Below are positions 6,838 to 15,325 of a stretch of 26,374 bases of DNA, one piece after another. The notes under the pieces are model-generated. The model was not told the origin of the DNA. It made no database searches and saw nothing but the letters and a program-made list of their open reading frames with translations. Within the stretch, counting starts at the first letter, position 1, and each line of letters opens with the position of its first letter. The translations under genes and the position numbers were made by a program. Source of the stretch: an uncultured Campylobacter sp. (GTDB taxonomy: Bacteria; Campylobacterota; Campylobacteria; Campylobacterales; Campylobacteraceae); NCBI RefSeq assembly GCF_938030785.1, contig NZ_CALHIK010000139.1, positions 1 to 26,374 on the forward strand, given 5' to 3'.

Positions 6838-9579
6838 CTAAAATTTCGGCGCATTTATCCTCACGGTTTCATCGGTATCAAAAATATAGGTCTGCGCTGC
6901 CTCCGCGATATCCTTCGGCGAGATGGAATTTACGATCGTTTCAAAGGTCTTAAAATCGGCGATATCCTCATTCCAAAGCGCGTATTTTACGAGCACGTCG
7001 TTCCAAAACTCGGGGCTTTCGCGAGCGGTGCGAGCCGTGATAATCTGAGATTTTTTAAAATTTTCAAGATGCCGCGCTACGTCCGATCGGCCGCCTGCGA
7101 TCTCTGCAAAAATTTCTCTGATTGCGGATAAAATTTGATCCGTATTTTGCGGCGCGCAGGAAAACGAAATATGAAGGCTCGAGTGCTCGTACGGGATGCG
7201 GCTTAGGCTCGAAGCGACCGAAAAACCGTAAGTGCGCCCTTCATCCTCTCTGATGCGCTCTCTAAGGGCCTCCTGAAGTACCGAAGATAGGGCTGAAATT
7301 TTAATTGCGTTTTCAAGCGAGTGCGGAGCGGATCTGTTTATCGCGGTAAGCGCGACGTCGCTTCTAGGGGAGTTTTGATAGTTGCGCATAAAAACGTGCC
7401 GTCCGCTTAAGCTGCGAATTCCGTCGTCTTTAAAATCCTCGCGTTCGCCACGAGCAGGCAGGTTTGCCAGATACTTTTTTATGAGGGCTTCGGCGTCTTT
7501 TAACTCAAAATCGCCGCTAAGCACGAAAGTGTAGGACGCGGCGTTGCTAAATTTATCATAGACGATCTTTTTTAGCTCCTCCGCGTTAAGCGCTTTGATC
7601 TGCGCGGCGCTTAGAGGGCGCATTCGCGCATTGCCGCCGTAGAAAAACTCGCTAAATTCCCTGCTAAATTTATACCCGGGCAGCTTCTCGTTCCGCGCAA
7701 GCTCGTCGAGCGATTTTATCTTTAAATTTTGCAGCGCCTTCTCGTCCGTGCGCGGAGAGCTAAGCTCCAAGTTTATCGCTTCCAGCAGCCATTTGAGATC
7801 CTGCGAGCCGCAGTTTCCGTAAAATCCGTGCGAGAATGCGGAGATATTTTTGCGGTAATTTACCTGCCGCCCGCTTAAAATTTGCGAAATTTCATAATTA
7901 TTAAACTCCCCGGCGCCGCTTTCGTTTGCAAGCATCGCTGCAAAACTGCCGAGCCCGGGGTGCGCCAGATTGGACATTCCGCCTCTGCTTACCGCAGCGA
8001 AAGAGATGAAATCCTTGCGCGTCTTAAGCGGCTTTAAGATCACGGTCGCGTTATTTTCAAGCAGGTAGGTATAAAATTTAAATCGCGGCTCAAAGCTTTT
8101 GCTTAAAATTTTCCCCTCAGGCAGGTTTTTAGAAACCAAACTATCCGGTAGCTTTTTATACGCGGCATGCGTATTTATCGCCTTAGCACCGCTTTGCAGC
8201 TTTTTAAATTTAGCCTCATTAAGATTATATCCGGAGCCGCTAAAGACGCTTGCGTGCACCTCGCCCAGATCCGTCAAGCGCCTAAATTCTAAATTTAGCT
8301 CCTCTAGGCTGATCTCGCGCAACAGCTTTATTTCCAAATCACGCTGTTTTGCGGCGCTAGGCAGGATGGCTCCTGATTTTACGGCGTGAAGAATCTCTCT
8401 TGCAAAAAACGCAGAATTTGCGCTTTTTCTGCGCTCGAAGGCGCTCTGTCGCGAGCTAATCAAAGCATCCTTTGCAAGGGCGAAATCGCGCTCATCAAAG
8501 CCGCTATCTCGCAAGCCTTTGATCAGCCCGAGCGCCTGCGAGATCGCGCCGTCAAAATCTCCGCCCAAAACGGCGACGTCGAAGTTATAGATCGTTTTTT
8601 GAAACTGCAAATTCGACCTGGAAAAATTAACGCGCAATAGCGCGCCTTCGCTAGCCTTCGCTCGCTCATAAATCGTAGAGATGAGGCTTGAGATGAGCTC
8701 GCTTTTTAAAATTTTTCTTGCATTCGCCTCGCTGCTTGGGGGCGCAAATTCCTCCCAAAACGAAATTTTGACGGAATTTAGCGATGTTTCGTTCGTATCG
8801 TAATTGTAAATTTTCAAACCCTGCCTAGACGAAATGGCCATATCCGGGCGGGCGTAGGAGTTTGTATTTTTAAGAGGCGAAAAATTTTGCTTTAGCAGTT
8901 TTAAAATTTTATCCCTTTTGAAATCGCCCACGGCTATAAATTTCATAGATCTGGGCTGGTAAATTTTTTGATAAAGCTCCTTGATTCGCTGCGCGCTTAC
9001 GGATTTTACGACCGCCATATCGCCGATCGGCGCGCGATCAAAATACGCGCTGCCGCCGTAAAGCTCCTCATCCATCCGCTCGTAAAGCCTTGCGATCGGC
9101 GTATCGCGACTACGCGCCTCCTCGATTATGACGCCTCTTTCTTTTACGAGCTCGAGCGGATTAAACTCCACTCCGTCCGCAATCGAAGCAAAAATTTTAA
9201 AAACGTCCTTTAAATTTTCTTCGCTAACGGCGATGTTAAGCGTGTAAATCGTGCTGTCGTAGCCCGTCTGCGCATTTACGTCGGCGCCGAATTTCACGCC
9301 CAGGCTCTGTAGCTTTTTGATAAGCTCGTTTTTACTAAAATCGCGGCTTCCGTTAAAGGACATATGCTCTATGAAATGCGCAAGCCCGCGCTCATTAGAG
9401 CCCTCATCGATTGAGCCCGCATCCACGATGAGATAAAAAACGGCGGAATTTTTAGGCACGGAATTTTCTAAAATATAGTATCTAAGCCCGTTTGGCAGCG
9501 ATCCTCGCAGGACGGCTTCGTTCCACTCAAGCGCAAAAGCCCCTGCACAAAGCAGCAAAAATAGTAAAATTTTTCGCAT
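6838..9579 (-). CDS. Periplasmic M16 zinc metalloprotease, PqqL/FusC-like
   Basis: A 913-residue protein of the pitrilysin/insulinase family (M16). The signal peptide is residues 1-16 (MRKILLFLLLCAGAFA), so it acts in the periplasm. The inverted zinc motif HFIEH is at 68-72 with catalytic Glu71, and the distal zinc-ligand Glu is likely in KERGVIIEE (146-154). The length matches two M16 tandem pairs; the second half (from about 480, with SRGGMSNLAHPGLGSFAAML) lacks HxxEH, as is usual for the inactive half. ATG 9579 has an AAAGGG site 7 bases upstream. The neighbour downstream is a TonB-dependent receptor with its own promoter, 327 bases away. In Pectobacterium FusC and E. coli PqqL, such proteases degrade a host protein brought in by a partner receptor to release iron. 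That role here is inference. Confidence 0.9.
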   Translation of the reverse strand: MRKILLFLLLCAGAFALEWNEAVLRGSLPNGLRYYILENSVPKNSAVFYLIVDAGSIDEGSNERGLAHFIEHMSFNGSRDFSKNELIKKLQSLGVKFGADVNAQTGYDSTIYTLNIAVSEENLKDVFKIFASIADGVEFNPLELVKERGVIIEEARSRDTPIARLYERMDEELYGGSAYFDRAPIGDMAVVKSVSAQRIKELYQKIYQPRSMKFIAVGDFKRDKILKLLKQNFSPLKNTNSYARPDMAISSRQGLKIYNYDTNETSLNSVKISFWEEFAPPSSEANARKILKSELISSLISTIYERAKASEGALLRVNFSRSNLQFQKTIYNFDVAVLGGDFDGAISQALGLIKGLRDSGFDERDFALAKDALISSRQSAFERRKSANSAFFAREILHAVKSGAILPSAAKQRDLEIKLLREISLEELNLEFRRLTDLGEVHASVFSGSGYNLNEAKFKKLQSGAKAINTHAAYKKLPDSLVSKNLPEGKILSKSFEPRFKFYTYLLENNATVILKPLKTRKDFISFAAVSRGGMSNLAHPGLGSFAAMLANESGAGEFNNYEISQILSGRQVNYRKNISAFSHGFYGNCGSQDLKWLLEAINLELSSPRTDEKALQNLKIKSLDELARNEKLPGYKFSREFSEFFYGGNARMRPLSAAQIKALNAEELKKIVYDKFSNAASYTFVLSGDFELKDAEALIKKYLANLPARGEREDFKDDGIRSLSGRHVFMRNYQNSPRSDVALTAINRSAPHSLENAIKISALSSVLQEALRERIREDEGRTYGFSVASSLSRIPYEHSSLHISFSCAPQNTDQILSAIREIFAEIAGGRSDVARHLENFKKSQIITARTARESPEFWNDVLVKYALWNEDIADFKTFETIVNSISPKDIAEAAQTYIFDTDETVRINAPKF

Positions 9580-10368
9580 TTAAGCCCTTTATTTTCTAGT
9601 AAAATTCGCTCGCAGCCTTTCGGCAGGCTCTTCTCTTTCGGCTTATCAATCTGCCCGCCTACGCCATTTTTTTGGGTTTGCTCGCTTAGACCCGTTAGCT
9701 CGCGATATCTCTTAGGTACGCCCACTTTTAACCCGCCTGCTCGCTGCGTAGTTCTGCTCTGTTTCGCGAGCGCATCGGTTCTAGGCTTGCACTACGCGGC
9801 TTCCCTCGTTCATTTTATCGCTCAGAGGTACGCAGGCGCATTTGATCTTTATCTGCGCGGCGGCACGGTAGTACGGCGGCGCGCTCGCGCAAGATAAATT
9901 TTGAAATTTACTTGGACTCCGGCTAAATTTAAAAGCGCAGGCCGGTAAATTTTAAAATTTTACGCCGAGCGCGGCGGACTACTAGGCTTTGAAATTCCAT
10001 AGTTAAATTCCGAGGCTAGCTTTCACGACCGCTTTTATATCCAGACGGACGAGCATCTAAATTTAGCATCGCCTTTGCTCTTACTGCGCGCTGTTTTAGC
10101 ACGGATTGATCAAAAAACTTCCGATGTTTCATCCAAAATACAGCTACAATGCACTCGAGTTTAACACGAACCGACTAAAAGCTCCTCGGCATATTTTGAC
10201 TCCTACCGCCGTATAACATTTTGGCACTCCATCTTGGTGCGCGCACGAGCTGCCGCCTACGCCGCCTGCTACGAAATAAAATTTTAGCCTAAAGAGCATT
10301 AAATGAAAATTAGTATAGATAAAATGTGAAATTTTGAAGTTAAAATGGAATTTCGGATTAGATTAAAA
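9580..10368. other. 789-base stretch without a recognisable gene
   Basis: No frame on either strand carries a credible coding region. It contains GC-rich patches, a near-palindrome of TAAATTTTAAAATTTTA at about 9945-9961, and near 9857 a shortened copy of the GCGGCGGCAC repeat seen at 2219 and 2579. An 85-codon minus frame (9468-9725) overlaps the protease start and has no ribosome site. The stretch may be the remains of decayed genes, and must hold the protease promoter, which I cannot place. Confidence 0.5.
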
Positions 10369-10456
10369 TGGCCGGGAGATAGGGATTCGAACCCCAGGAG
10401 GCTTTCACCTCAACGGTTTTCAAGACCGCCGCTTTCGACCGCTCAGCCATCTCCCG
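10369..10456 (-). tRNA. tRNA-Ser (UGA)
   Basis: An 88-base class II tRNA. The acceptor stem CGGGAGA/TCTCCCG, the D arm, the anticodon loop with TGA (GGTCTTGAAAACC), a long variable arm (GAGGTGAAAGCCTC) and the T loop TTCGAAT are all visible, with discriminator G and encoded CCA at 10371-10369. It is last in the minus-strand cluster. Confidence 0.96.
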
Positions 10457-10463
10457 ATTAAGG

Positions 10464-10508
10464 GCGGGTAGACCCCGCCGAAAGTTCGCGCAGATCAAAA
10501 CCTGCGCG
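10464..10508 (-). terminator. Two tandem hairpins after the lipoprotein gene
   Basis: On the minus strand, CGCGCAG/CTGCGCG (7 pairs, 8-base loop) starts 7 bases after the lipoprotein stop, and a second hairpin GGCGGG/CCCGCC follows at 10479-10464. Neither has a U-tract, so they may be RNA processing or stabilising structures between the mRNA and tRNA-Ser rather than terminators. Confidence 0.35.
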
Positions 10509-10514
10509 TAAAAT

Positions 10515-10670
10515 TTATTCGGTTTTTTCTCCGACCCACTCGGCGCCGTTGTGAACCTTTTCTTTGGTCCATTGAGCCGCATTGTGCGAATCCTCTTTTA
10601 CGCCGTGCCAAGTATTAGAGCACCCGCTAAAAACCATCAATGCCAAAAGAGCCGCTAGTATGTATCTCAT
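10515..10670 (-). CDS. Small entericidin-like lipoprotein, 51 aa
   Basis: A short gene inside the tRNA cluster. The product begins MRYILAALLALMVFSGC: a charged n-region, a hydrophobic core and a lipobox FSGC with the lipidated Cys at residue 17. The mature part is about 35 polar residues (WHGVKEDSHNAAQWTKEKV...EWVGEKTE). Size, lipobox and composition fit the entericidin EcnA/EcnB family of small membrane lipoproteins, though the sequence is too short for certainty. A strong AAGGAG (10680-10675) precedes ATG 10670. It lies 20 bases downstream of tRNA-Cys and upstream of tRNA-Ser on the same strand, so it is probably read with the tRNA operon. Confidence 0.82.
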   Translation of the reverse strand: MRYILAALLALMVFSGCSNTWHGVKEDSHNAAQWTKEKVHNGAEWVGEKTE

Positions 10671-10690
10671 AATAACTCCTTTTTAGGATC

Positions 10691-10764
10691 TGGAGGCGAC
10701 ACCCGGATTCGAACCGGGGATCAAAGCTTTGCAGGCTCATGCCTTACCACTTGGCTATGTCGCC
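10691..10764 (-). tRNA. tRNA-Cys (GCA)
   Basis: A 74-base tRNA with acceptor GGCGACA/TGTCGCC, anticodon GCA in CCTGCAAAG, T loop TTCGAAT, discriminator T (the cysteine identity base) and encoded CCA. Confidence 0.96.
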
Positions 10765-10780
10765 ACGCCGGCTTATTAGG

Positions 10781-10867
10781 TGGTGCCCGGAGCCGGACTT
10801 GAACCGGCACGGAAAAAATTCCGAGGGATTTTAAGTCCCTTGCGTCTACCGATTCCGCCATCCGGGC
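10781..10867 (-). tRNA. tRNA-Leu (UAA)
   Basis: An 87-base class II tRNA with acceptor GCCCGGA/TCCGGGC, anticodon TAA in GGGACTTAAAATCCC, a long variable arm (CGGAATTTTTTCCG), T loop TTCAAGT, discriminator A and encoded CCA. Confidence 0.97.
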
Positions 10868-10895
10868 ACGTTTAATACAAAAACAGAATGTAAAA

Positions 10896-10970
10896 TGGAG
10901 CGGGAAACGAGAGTCGAACTCGCGACATCAACCATGGCAAGGTTGCGCTCTACCACTGAGCTATTCCCGC
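10896..10970 (-). tRNA. tRNA-Gly (GCC)
   Basis: A 75-base tRNA with acceptor GCGGGAA/TTCCCGC, D arm GCTCAGTGGTAGAGC, anticodon GCC in CCTTGCCATGG, T loop TTCGACT, discriminator T and encoded CCA. It is the first gene of the minus-strand tRNA run; a TAATAT at 10989-10984 may be its -10. Confidence 0.97.
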
Positions 10971-11105
10971 GCAAAGAAATGAAATATTACCCAATGCAAG
11001 CTTAAAATTTCATTTTATAGCGGCCTTTGCGGAGAAAATTTTGGCGTAGCGCCGGAATTTAAAAATTTTGTAAGTAAAATAATGTAAAATTACAAAATCT
11101 TTATT

Positions 11106-11181
<76 letters not shown>

Positions 11182-11373
11182 TTTAAGCTATTTTTAGGTT
11201 TCAATCACTTCTTTTAGATTCTTTTTACTTCACTTTAAATGCCGATATTTAGGGCTTTTAGTAATTTTTGATTTTTTTTGTTTCTTTTTGTGTTATACTT
11301 ATTTTCGAATAATTCAGTTAGTTATTGGTTTAGTTAAAACCTATTAGGTAAGTTTCACGTAAAGGTCGATAAA

Positions 11374-11817
11374 ATGGCAAATGTAGCAAAACAAACCCTA
11401 TAAGACAAAGATATACGAAATCTTGAAATAAAATCAAAGCAATACATAAAAGCCGTCAGCAATCCAAAAGGGCAATATTTATCCCTTGATGATTTTACGG
11501 ATATTGCAAATATCGAAGCTGAAATTATTAAGCTAATAAGTGATGATTTAAACGATTATGCGCTTTATGAGCAGTTTGAAAATTCAGAAATTACAAAAAG
11601 AGAGGTTTCGACAGCCGGATATTATTGCCATTTCGAGTGTAAAAAAATATTAGAAAAAAGCAAAAACAACGGTTTTGTCGGCAATGTAAATTTAATGCTT
11701 TCTGATGAAAACATTGGAGGAGCAATGGTTCTTTTGGAAAATGGAATTTTAAAAATGTTAGAATGCTACTTTTGGGAAGAGAATAATTTTTTTGAGAACA
11801 CGGTAAATAATAACTAA
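11374..11817 (+). pseudogene. Integrase N-terminus fused to an immunity-like protein, with stop
   Basis: ATG 11374 starts a frame that reads nine codons (MANVAKQTL), meets TAA at 11401, then stays open for 137 codons to 11817. There is no ATG, GTG or TTG in frame soon after the stop, so the open part cannot start on its own. Its first 30 residues (DKDIRNLEIKSKQYIKAV) look like the N-terminal arm-binding domain of tyrosine-type integrases (DUF4102-like), which fits its place beside tRNA-Ala. From about SLDDFTDIANIE onward it is unlike an integrase; the C-terminus (LMLSDENIGGAMVLLENG, ILKMLECYFWEEN) has the pattern of small immunity proteins and resembles the 17380 gene. I read it as a deletion fusion of an integrase start to an immunity-type gene, since inactivated. 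Its AT-rich composition differs from the flanks. Confidence 0.65.
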
Positions 11818-11851
11818 AAACAAAGTCCCTGAAAATCCGTCAAATAAAGCA

Positions 11852-11883
11852 AACTATGCTCAATCTGTAAAATCATAGTTTTT
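11852..11883 (+). terminator. Possible intrinsic terminator
   Basis: A perfect inverted repeat AACTATG/CATAGTT (15-base loop) running into TTT, between the integrase relic and the nik operon. The stem is AT-rich, so it is modest in strength. Confidence 0.4.
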
Positions 11884-11980
11884 GTGCTTGCGCTCTCTTT
11901 GAGCAAAACTACTTTGAAAGTTTTAACTTATCTCAAATCAAAATAAATTGATTTCATTCTTTGTGCTTTTGCTTTTATAA

Positions 11981-12005
11981 TAATACTTTTATAATTTTTG
12001 TATTA
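11981..12005 (+). promoter_or_regulatory. NikR-like operator over the nik -10
   Basis: TAATACT, 11 bases, TGTATTA: an inverted repeat with six matching pairs. The 7-11-7 geometry is that of the Helicobacter NikR operator (TATWATT-N11-AATWATA), though the half-sites differ. A perfect TATAAT (11990-11995) sits inside it, 41 bases before ATG 12036. Repression by nickel-bound NikR is the likely reading; Fur is an alternative. Confidence 0.45.
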
Positions 12006-12035
12006 CAATACCACAAATTTTTTCAAGGAACGATG

Positions 12036-13595
12036 ATGAAGAATTTTTTTAAAATTTTAATCTTGGGTTTGCTTTTTTTAAGCACCGCTTTTGGAGCTAA
12101 AATCCCGCAAGATACGATTATCGTGGGGATCGAGGCCGAGACCCCGCGCATAAACCCGCTTTATGACGAGGATCACGATCCGACGCTTTCGCTTGTGTTT
12201 TCCGGTCTTACGAACCACGATGAAAACTCAAATTTAGTCCCGGAGCTTGCGACCTCGTGGAAGGTTAGCGAGGACGGCAAAGTTTATGAATTCGTGCTTA
12301 GAGAGGATGTTTTGTGGCATGATGGGGTAAAATTTGGCCCGGAAGATGTTAAATTTACGATCGAGGCGGCAAAAGACGGGAAGCTAAACGCTCCTGCAAT
12401 ATCAAACTATGAGATGGTAAAAAGCGTTGAAGTAACGAGCCCAAATAGCGTAAAGATCACGCTAAGCGAGCCGTTTCCTCCGTTTTTGGATACGCTTAGT
12501 TTCGGTATGCTGCCGAAGCATATCTTAGAGGGCAAAGACATCAACAGCGACGAGTTTAACAACAAGCCGGTAGGAACTGGGGCCTATAAGGTTACCGAGT
12601 GGAAAAAGGGAGAGTATATAAAATTCGTCGCCAACGATAAATTTTATAAAGGCGCTCCGAAAACCAAAAATATCTTCCTAAAAGTCCTAGCCGATGCGAA
12701 TATCAGACTGCTTCAGCTAAAAAGCGGCGAAATCGATGCTGCACTAATCGATCCAAGCGGCGTAAAATCGGTAGAAAAAAGCAAAACTCTCAAAGTTCTT
12801 CGTTTTGCGAGCGCCGATTACAGGGCGTTGATGTTTAATATGAACGACGAGCTTTTCAAAGATAAAAATATAAGAAAAGCGATAAATTACGCCGTAGATA
12901 AGTTAAGCTTCGTCAATGTTTTGCTTCACGGATACGGTTTTGAGGCGCACAACCCGATCCAAACGAGCTGGGCAAACAGCGACGATAAAGAGCTTATGTT
13001 CGCATACGATCCGAAAAAGGCGGATGAGCTTTTAAAGCAGAGCGGCTGGAGTAAAAACAAAAAAGGCTTTTATGAAAAAGGCGGCAAAACCCTCGGTTTT
13101 GAAATTTTAGCTTTTAACACCGATCCGTTTAGAGTATCGCTAGCAAAGGCTCTTAGTAGCGAGCTGGTAAAATTTGGAATCGACGCCAAAGCATACGGCA
13201 AGCCTAAAACCGCTTTTGAAATTTCTAAAGTGCAAAGTTTTGTGATCGGCTGGGGCAGCCCTTTTGACCCTGATTTTCATACGTATAGAATTTTTGGAGG
13301 CTTTGCCGACGTAGATAAAAATGAAAATGGCTGGAACTACAGCCATTATAGCGACGAAGCCGTCGATAAGGCTCTAAAAAGCGCAAGAAGCACTCAAAAT
13401 ATGGACGAGAGAAAGAAATTCTACAAAGAATTTCTAAAAGCGATCCACGATAATCCTCCTTTTGTTTTTATGGCTTATCTTGATTTTCCGCTTGTTTATA
13501 ACAACGAAATTTCGGGCATAAAAACAAGAAATTTGGGGCATCACGGCGCCGGATTTTTGTGGAATATACACGAATGGCAAAAGCAAGTTAAATAG
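12036..13595 (+). CDS. nikZ: Nickel/peptide ABC transporter, substrate-binding protein
   Basis: A 519-residue periplasmic solute-binding protein of the SBP_bac_5 (DppA/OppA/NikA) family. The signal peptide is MKNFFKILILGLLFLSTAFG (1-20). Family landmarks follow: FSGLTNHDENSNLVPELATSW, VLWHDGVKFGPEDVKFT, GTGAYKVTEW, and the C-terminal NLGHHGAGFLWNIHEW with a His pair that could help bind metal. Two ATGs are adjacent (12033, 12036); AAGGA at 12025-12029 spaces better with 12036, which also gives a typical MKNFF start. It leads a five-gene operon with the order of Campylobacter nikZYXWV, which imports nickel, in complex, for enzymes such as NiFe hydrogenase. Peptide import cannot be excluded by sequence alone. 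Confidence 0.9.
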   Translation: MKNFFKILILGLLFLSTAFGAKIPQDTIIVGIEAETPRINPLYDEDHDPTLSLVFSGLTNHDENSNLVPELATSWKVSEDGKVYEFVLREDVLWHDGVKFGPEDVKFTIEAAKDGKLNAPAISNYEMVKSVEVTSPNSVKITLSEPFPPFLDTLSFGMLPKHILEGKDINSDEFNNKPVGTGAYKVTEWKKGEYIKFVANDKFYKGAPKTKNIFLKVLADANIRLLQLKSGEIDAALIDPSGVKSVEKSKTLKVLRFASADYRALMFNMNDELFKDKNIRKAINYAVDKLSFVNVLLHGYGFEAHNPIQTSWANSDDKELMFAYDPKKADELLKQSGWSKNKKGFYEKGGKTLGFEILAFNTDPFRVSLAKALSSELVKFGIDAKAYGKPKTAFEISKVQSFVIGWGSPFDPDFHTYRIFGGFADVDKNENGWNYSHYSDEAVDKALKSARSTQNMDERKKFYKEFLKAIHDNPPFVFMAYLDFPLVYNNEISGIKTRNLGHHGAGFLWNIHEWQKQVK

Positions 13596-14534
13596 TTGAA
13601 AAATTTAATCTTTAAAAGAGTCGCGTCGAGTTTGGCGCTGCTCTTTTTTCTATCTTTGATCGTTTTTTTGCTGATTTTTATCCTGCCCGGAAGCGTTACG
13701 GACGCTATGTTTGCGCGCCCGGAGGCGGTGAGTGAGAGCGTAAAAAGACAGATCGAGATAAATTTGGGCCTGGATAAAAATGTATTTTTACAATACTTCT
13801 CGTGGATCTTTGCATTTTTGCAGGGAGATTTCGGGCTATCTTTGATAAGCGGCGAAAGCATTTCCGAGATTATCGCAAAAAGGCTTCCCAATACTATCGC
13901 CCTGTCGCTTGCATCGTTTTTTTTCATAAGTCTGTTTTCGCTTATCCTGGGCTTTATTTGCGCTATTTATAAGAATAAATTTATAGATATTTTTATAAAT
14001 GTCACAACTTTTCTGCTTGCCTGTTTGCCGCATTTTTGGGTTGGGCTTGCTTTTATTCTTGTTTTTAGCCTGATTTTAGGACTTTTTCCCAGCTCGGGAG
14101 TAAATGAGATCAGCCAAAGCGGGATTTCGCTCAAACACCTATTTTTGCCGCTTTTAAGCGTAGTTTTGCCACATCTTGGGCTTAATATTAAATTTATCAA
14201 GGACACCTTTTTAGAAAGCCTAAGCAAGGATTTTATCCAAGCGTCTTACGCAAGAGGGCTTGAAAAAAGCAGAATTTATCTTCTTGCCTTTCAGGACGCG
14301 CTGCCCGTTATAGTGCAGTATCTTGGAACTCTAATGGGAGGTATTTTTGCAGGATCCTACGTAGTCGAGAGCGTATTTTCATACCCGGGCATCGGCGAGC
14401 TTGCGATAAGCTCGGTCGTTTCAAAAGACTATCCAGTGGTTATTAGCGTGGTGCTGCTTAGCGCCGTTTTTGTTATATTGTCAAATTTAGTAGCGCAGAT
14501 CATCGCGATCATGCTCGATAAGAGGAATTTATGA
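13596..14534 (+). CDS. nikY: Nickel/peptide ABC transporter permease
   Basis: A 312-residue permease of the DppB/NikB type. The N-terminal membrane segment (SLALLFFLSLIVFLLIFILPG) is followed by a periplasmic loop with the family motif QIEINLGLD, then five further spans and the coupling EAA-type loop (SKDFIQASYARGLEKSRIYLLAFQDALP, about 209-237). The start is a TTG that directly follows the nikZ TAG stop without any spacer, and no strong Shine-Dalgarno is visible, so translation probably depends on re-initiation after nikZ. It overlaps nikX by 4 bases. With nikX it forms the membrane channel of the importer. Confidence 0.88.
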   Translation: MKNLIFKRVASSLALLFFLSLIVFLLIFILPGSVTDAMFARPEAVSESVKRQIEINLGLDKNVFLQYFSWIFAFLQGDFGLSLISGESISEIIAKRLPNTIALSLASFFFISLFSLILGFICAIYKNKFIDIFINVTTFLLACLPHFWVGLAFILVFSLILGLFPSSGVNEISQSGISLKHLFLPLLSVVLPHLGLNIKFIKDTFLESLSKDFIQASYARGLEKSRIYLLAFQDALPVIVQYLGTLMGGIFAGSYVVESVFSYPGIGELAISSVVSKDYPVVISVVLLSAVFVILSNLVAQIIAIMLDKRNL

Positions 14535-15325
14535 AAATTTATAAATTTTTCTTAGCGGTTTTTGTATTTTTTGTTATTTTGGCGGTTTTTGCTCCGTTTT
14601 TTGCGCCGTTTGATCCAAATTTTAGCGATTTTCAAAACGTAAATTTAGCCCCGAACCAAACTCATATTTTCGGAACGGATTTTATGGGCAGAGACCTTCT
14701 AAGTCGCGTATTTTATGCTCTTAGAACATCGCTTATCGTAGGGGTTGGAGCAAGTTTCATAACCACCCTCATAGCCTCTTTTTACGCCTACATCGCAACG
14801 CTTAATTCAAATTTTATAAAAGAGCTTTTCGACAGGCTGATAGATGCGTTTTTGTCCCTGCCCAGCATTATATTTATTATGATTTTTTCATCGATTTCCG
14901 GCGGCAGGCTACTTACGATTATCCTTATAATCGGGCTTTGCTCATGGATGCAAAGCGCAAAGGTTATTTTGGGCGCTCTTAAAACGATGCTTAAAAGCGA
15001 TTTTATAGCTCAAGCTAAAATAAACGGAGCGACGCATTTTAAACTTATATTTTTTGAAGCGCTTCCAAATTTAAAGGCTCTGCTTTTTACCCTTTTCGGT
15101 ATCAACGCCGCGCACGCAATCGCCATGGAAGCGACGCTTAGCTTTTTCGGAGTAGGAAGCGACCTGTCCGCGATCAGTCTCGGGCTTATGCTCAACGAAA
15201 GCACGCAAGCGCTATTTATGGGCTCTTGGTGGGTCGTGCTTTTCCCGGGAGTTGTGCTATTTTTACTCATACTCTCTTTTGCGATTTTAAGCACGAGTTC
15301 AAACGGCAAGGGTATAAAAATATGA
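14531..15325 (+). CDS. nikX: Nickel/peptide ABC transporter permease
   Basis: A 264-residue permease of the DppC/NikC type. The N-terminal span is followed by the family motif APNQTHIFGTDFMGRDLLSRV (about 40-60). The EAA-type loop is SDFIAQAKINGATHFKLIFFEALPN (about 156-180), and FFGVGSDLSAISLGLML stands near residue 210-226. Its ATG overlaps the nikY stop (ATGA), and its own stop overlaps the nikW ATG in the same way, so the operon is translationally coupled. It pairs with nikY in the membrane. Confidence 0.88.
   Translation: MKIYKFFLAVFVFFVILAVFAPFFAPFDPNFSDFQNVNLAPNQTHIFGTDFMGRDLLSRVFYALRTSLIVGVGASFITTLIASFYAYIATLNSNFIKELFDRLIDAFLSLPSIIFIMIFSSISGGRLLTIILIIGLCSWMQSAKVILGALKTMLKSDFIAQAKINGATHFKLIFFEALPNLKALLFTLFGINAAHAIAMEATLSFFGVGSDLSAISLGLMLNESTQALFMGSWWVVLFPGVVLFLLILSFAILSTSSNGKGIKI

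Noticed and set aside
9468..9725. Minus frame of 85 codons overlapping the protease start
   Set aside because: It overlaps the signal-peptide region of the M16 protease, has no ribosome site and no recognisable domain.
10358..10582. Minus frame of 74 codons containing MAERSKAAVLKTVEVKASWG
   Set aside because: It is a readthrough of the tRNA-Ser gene, another classic false protein, and overlaps the lipoprotein gene in a different frame.
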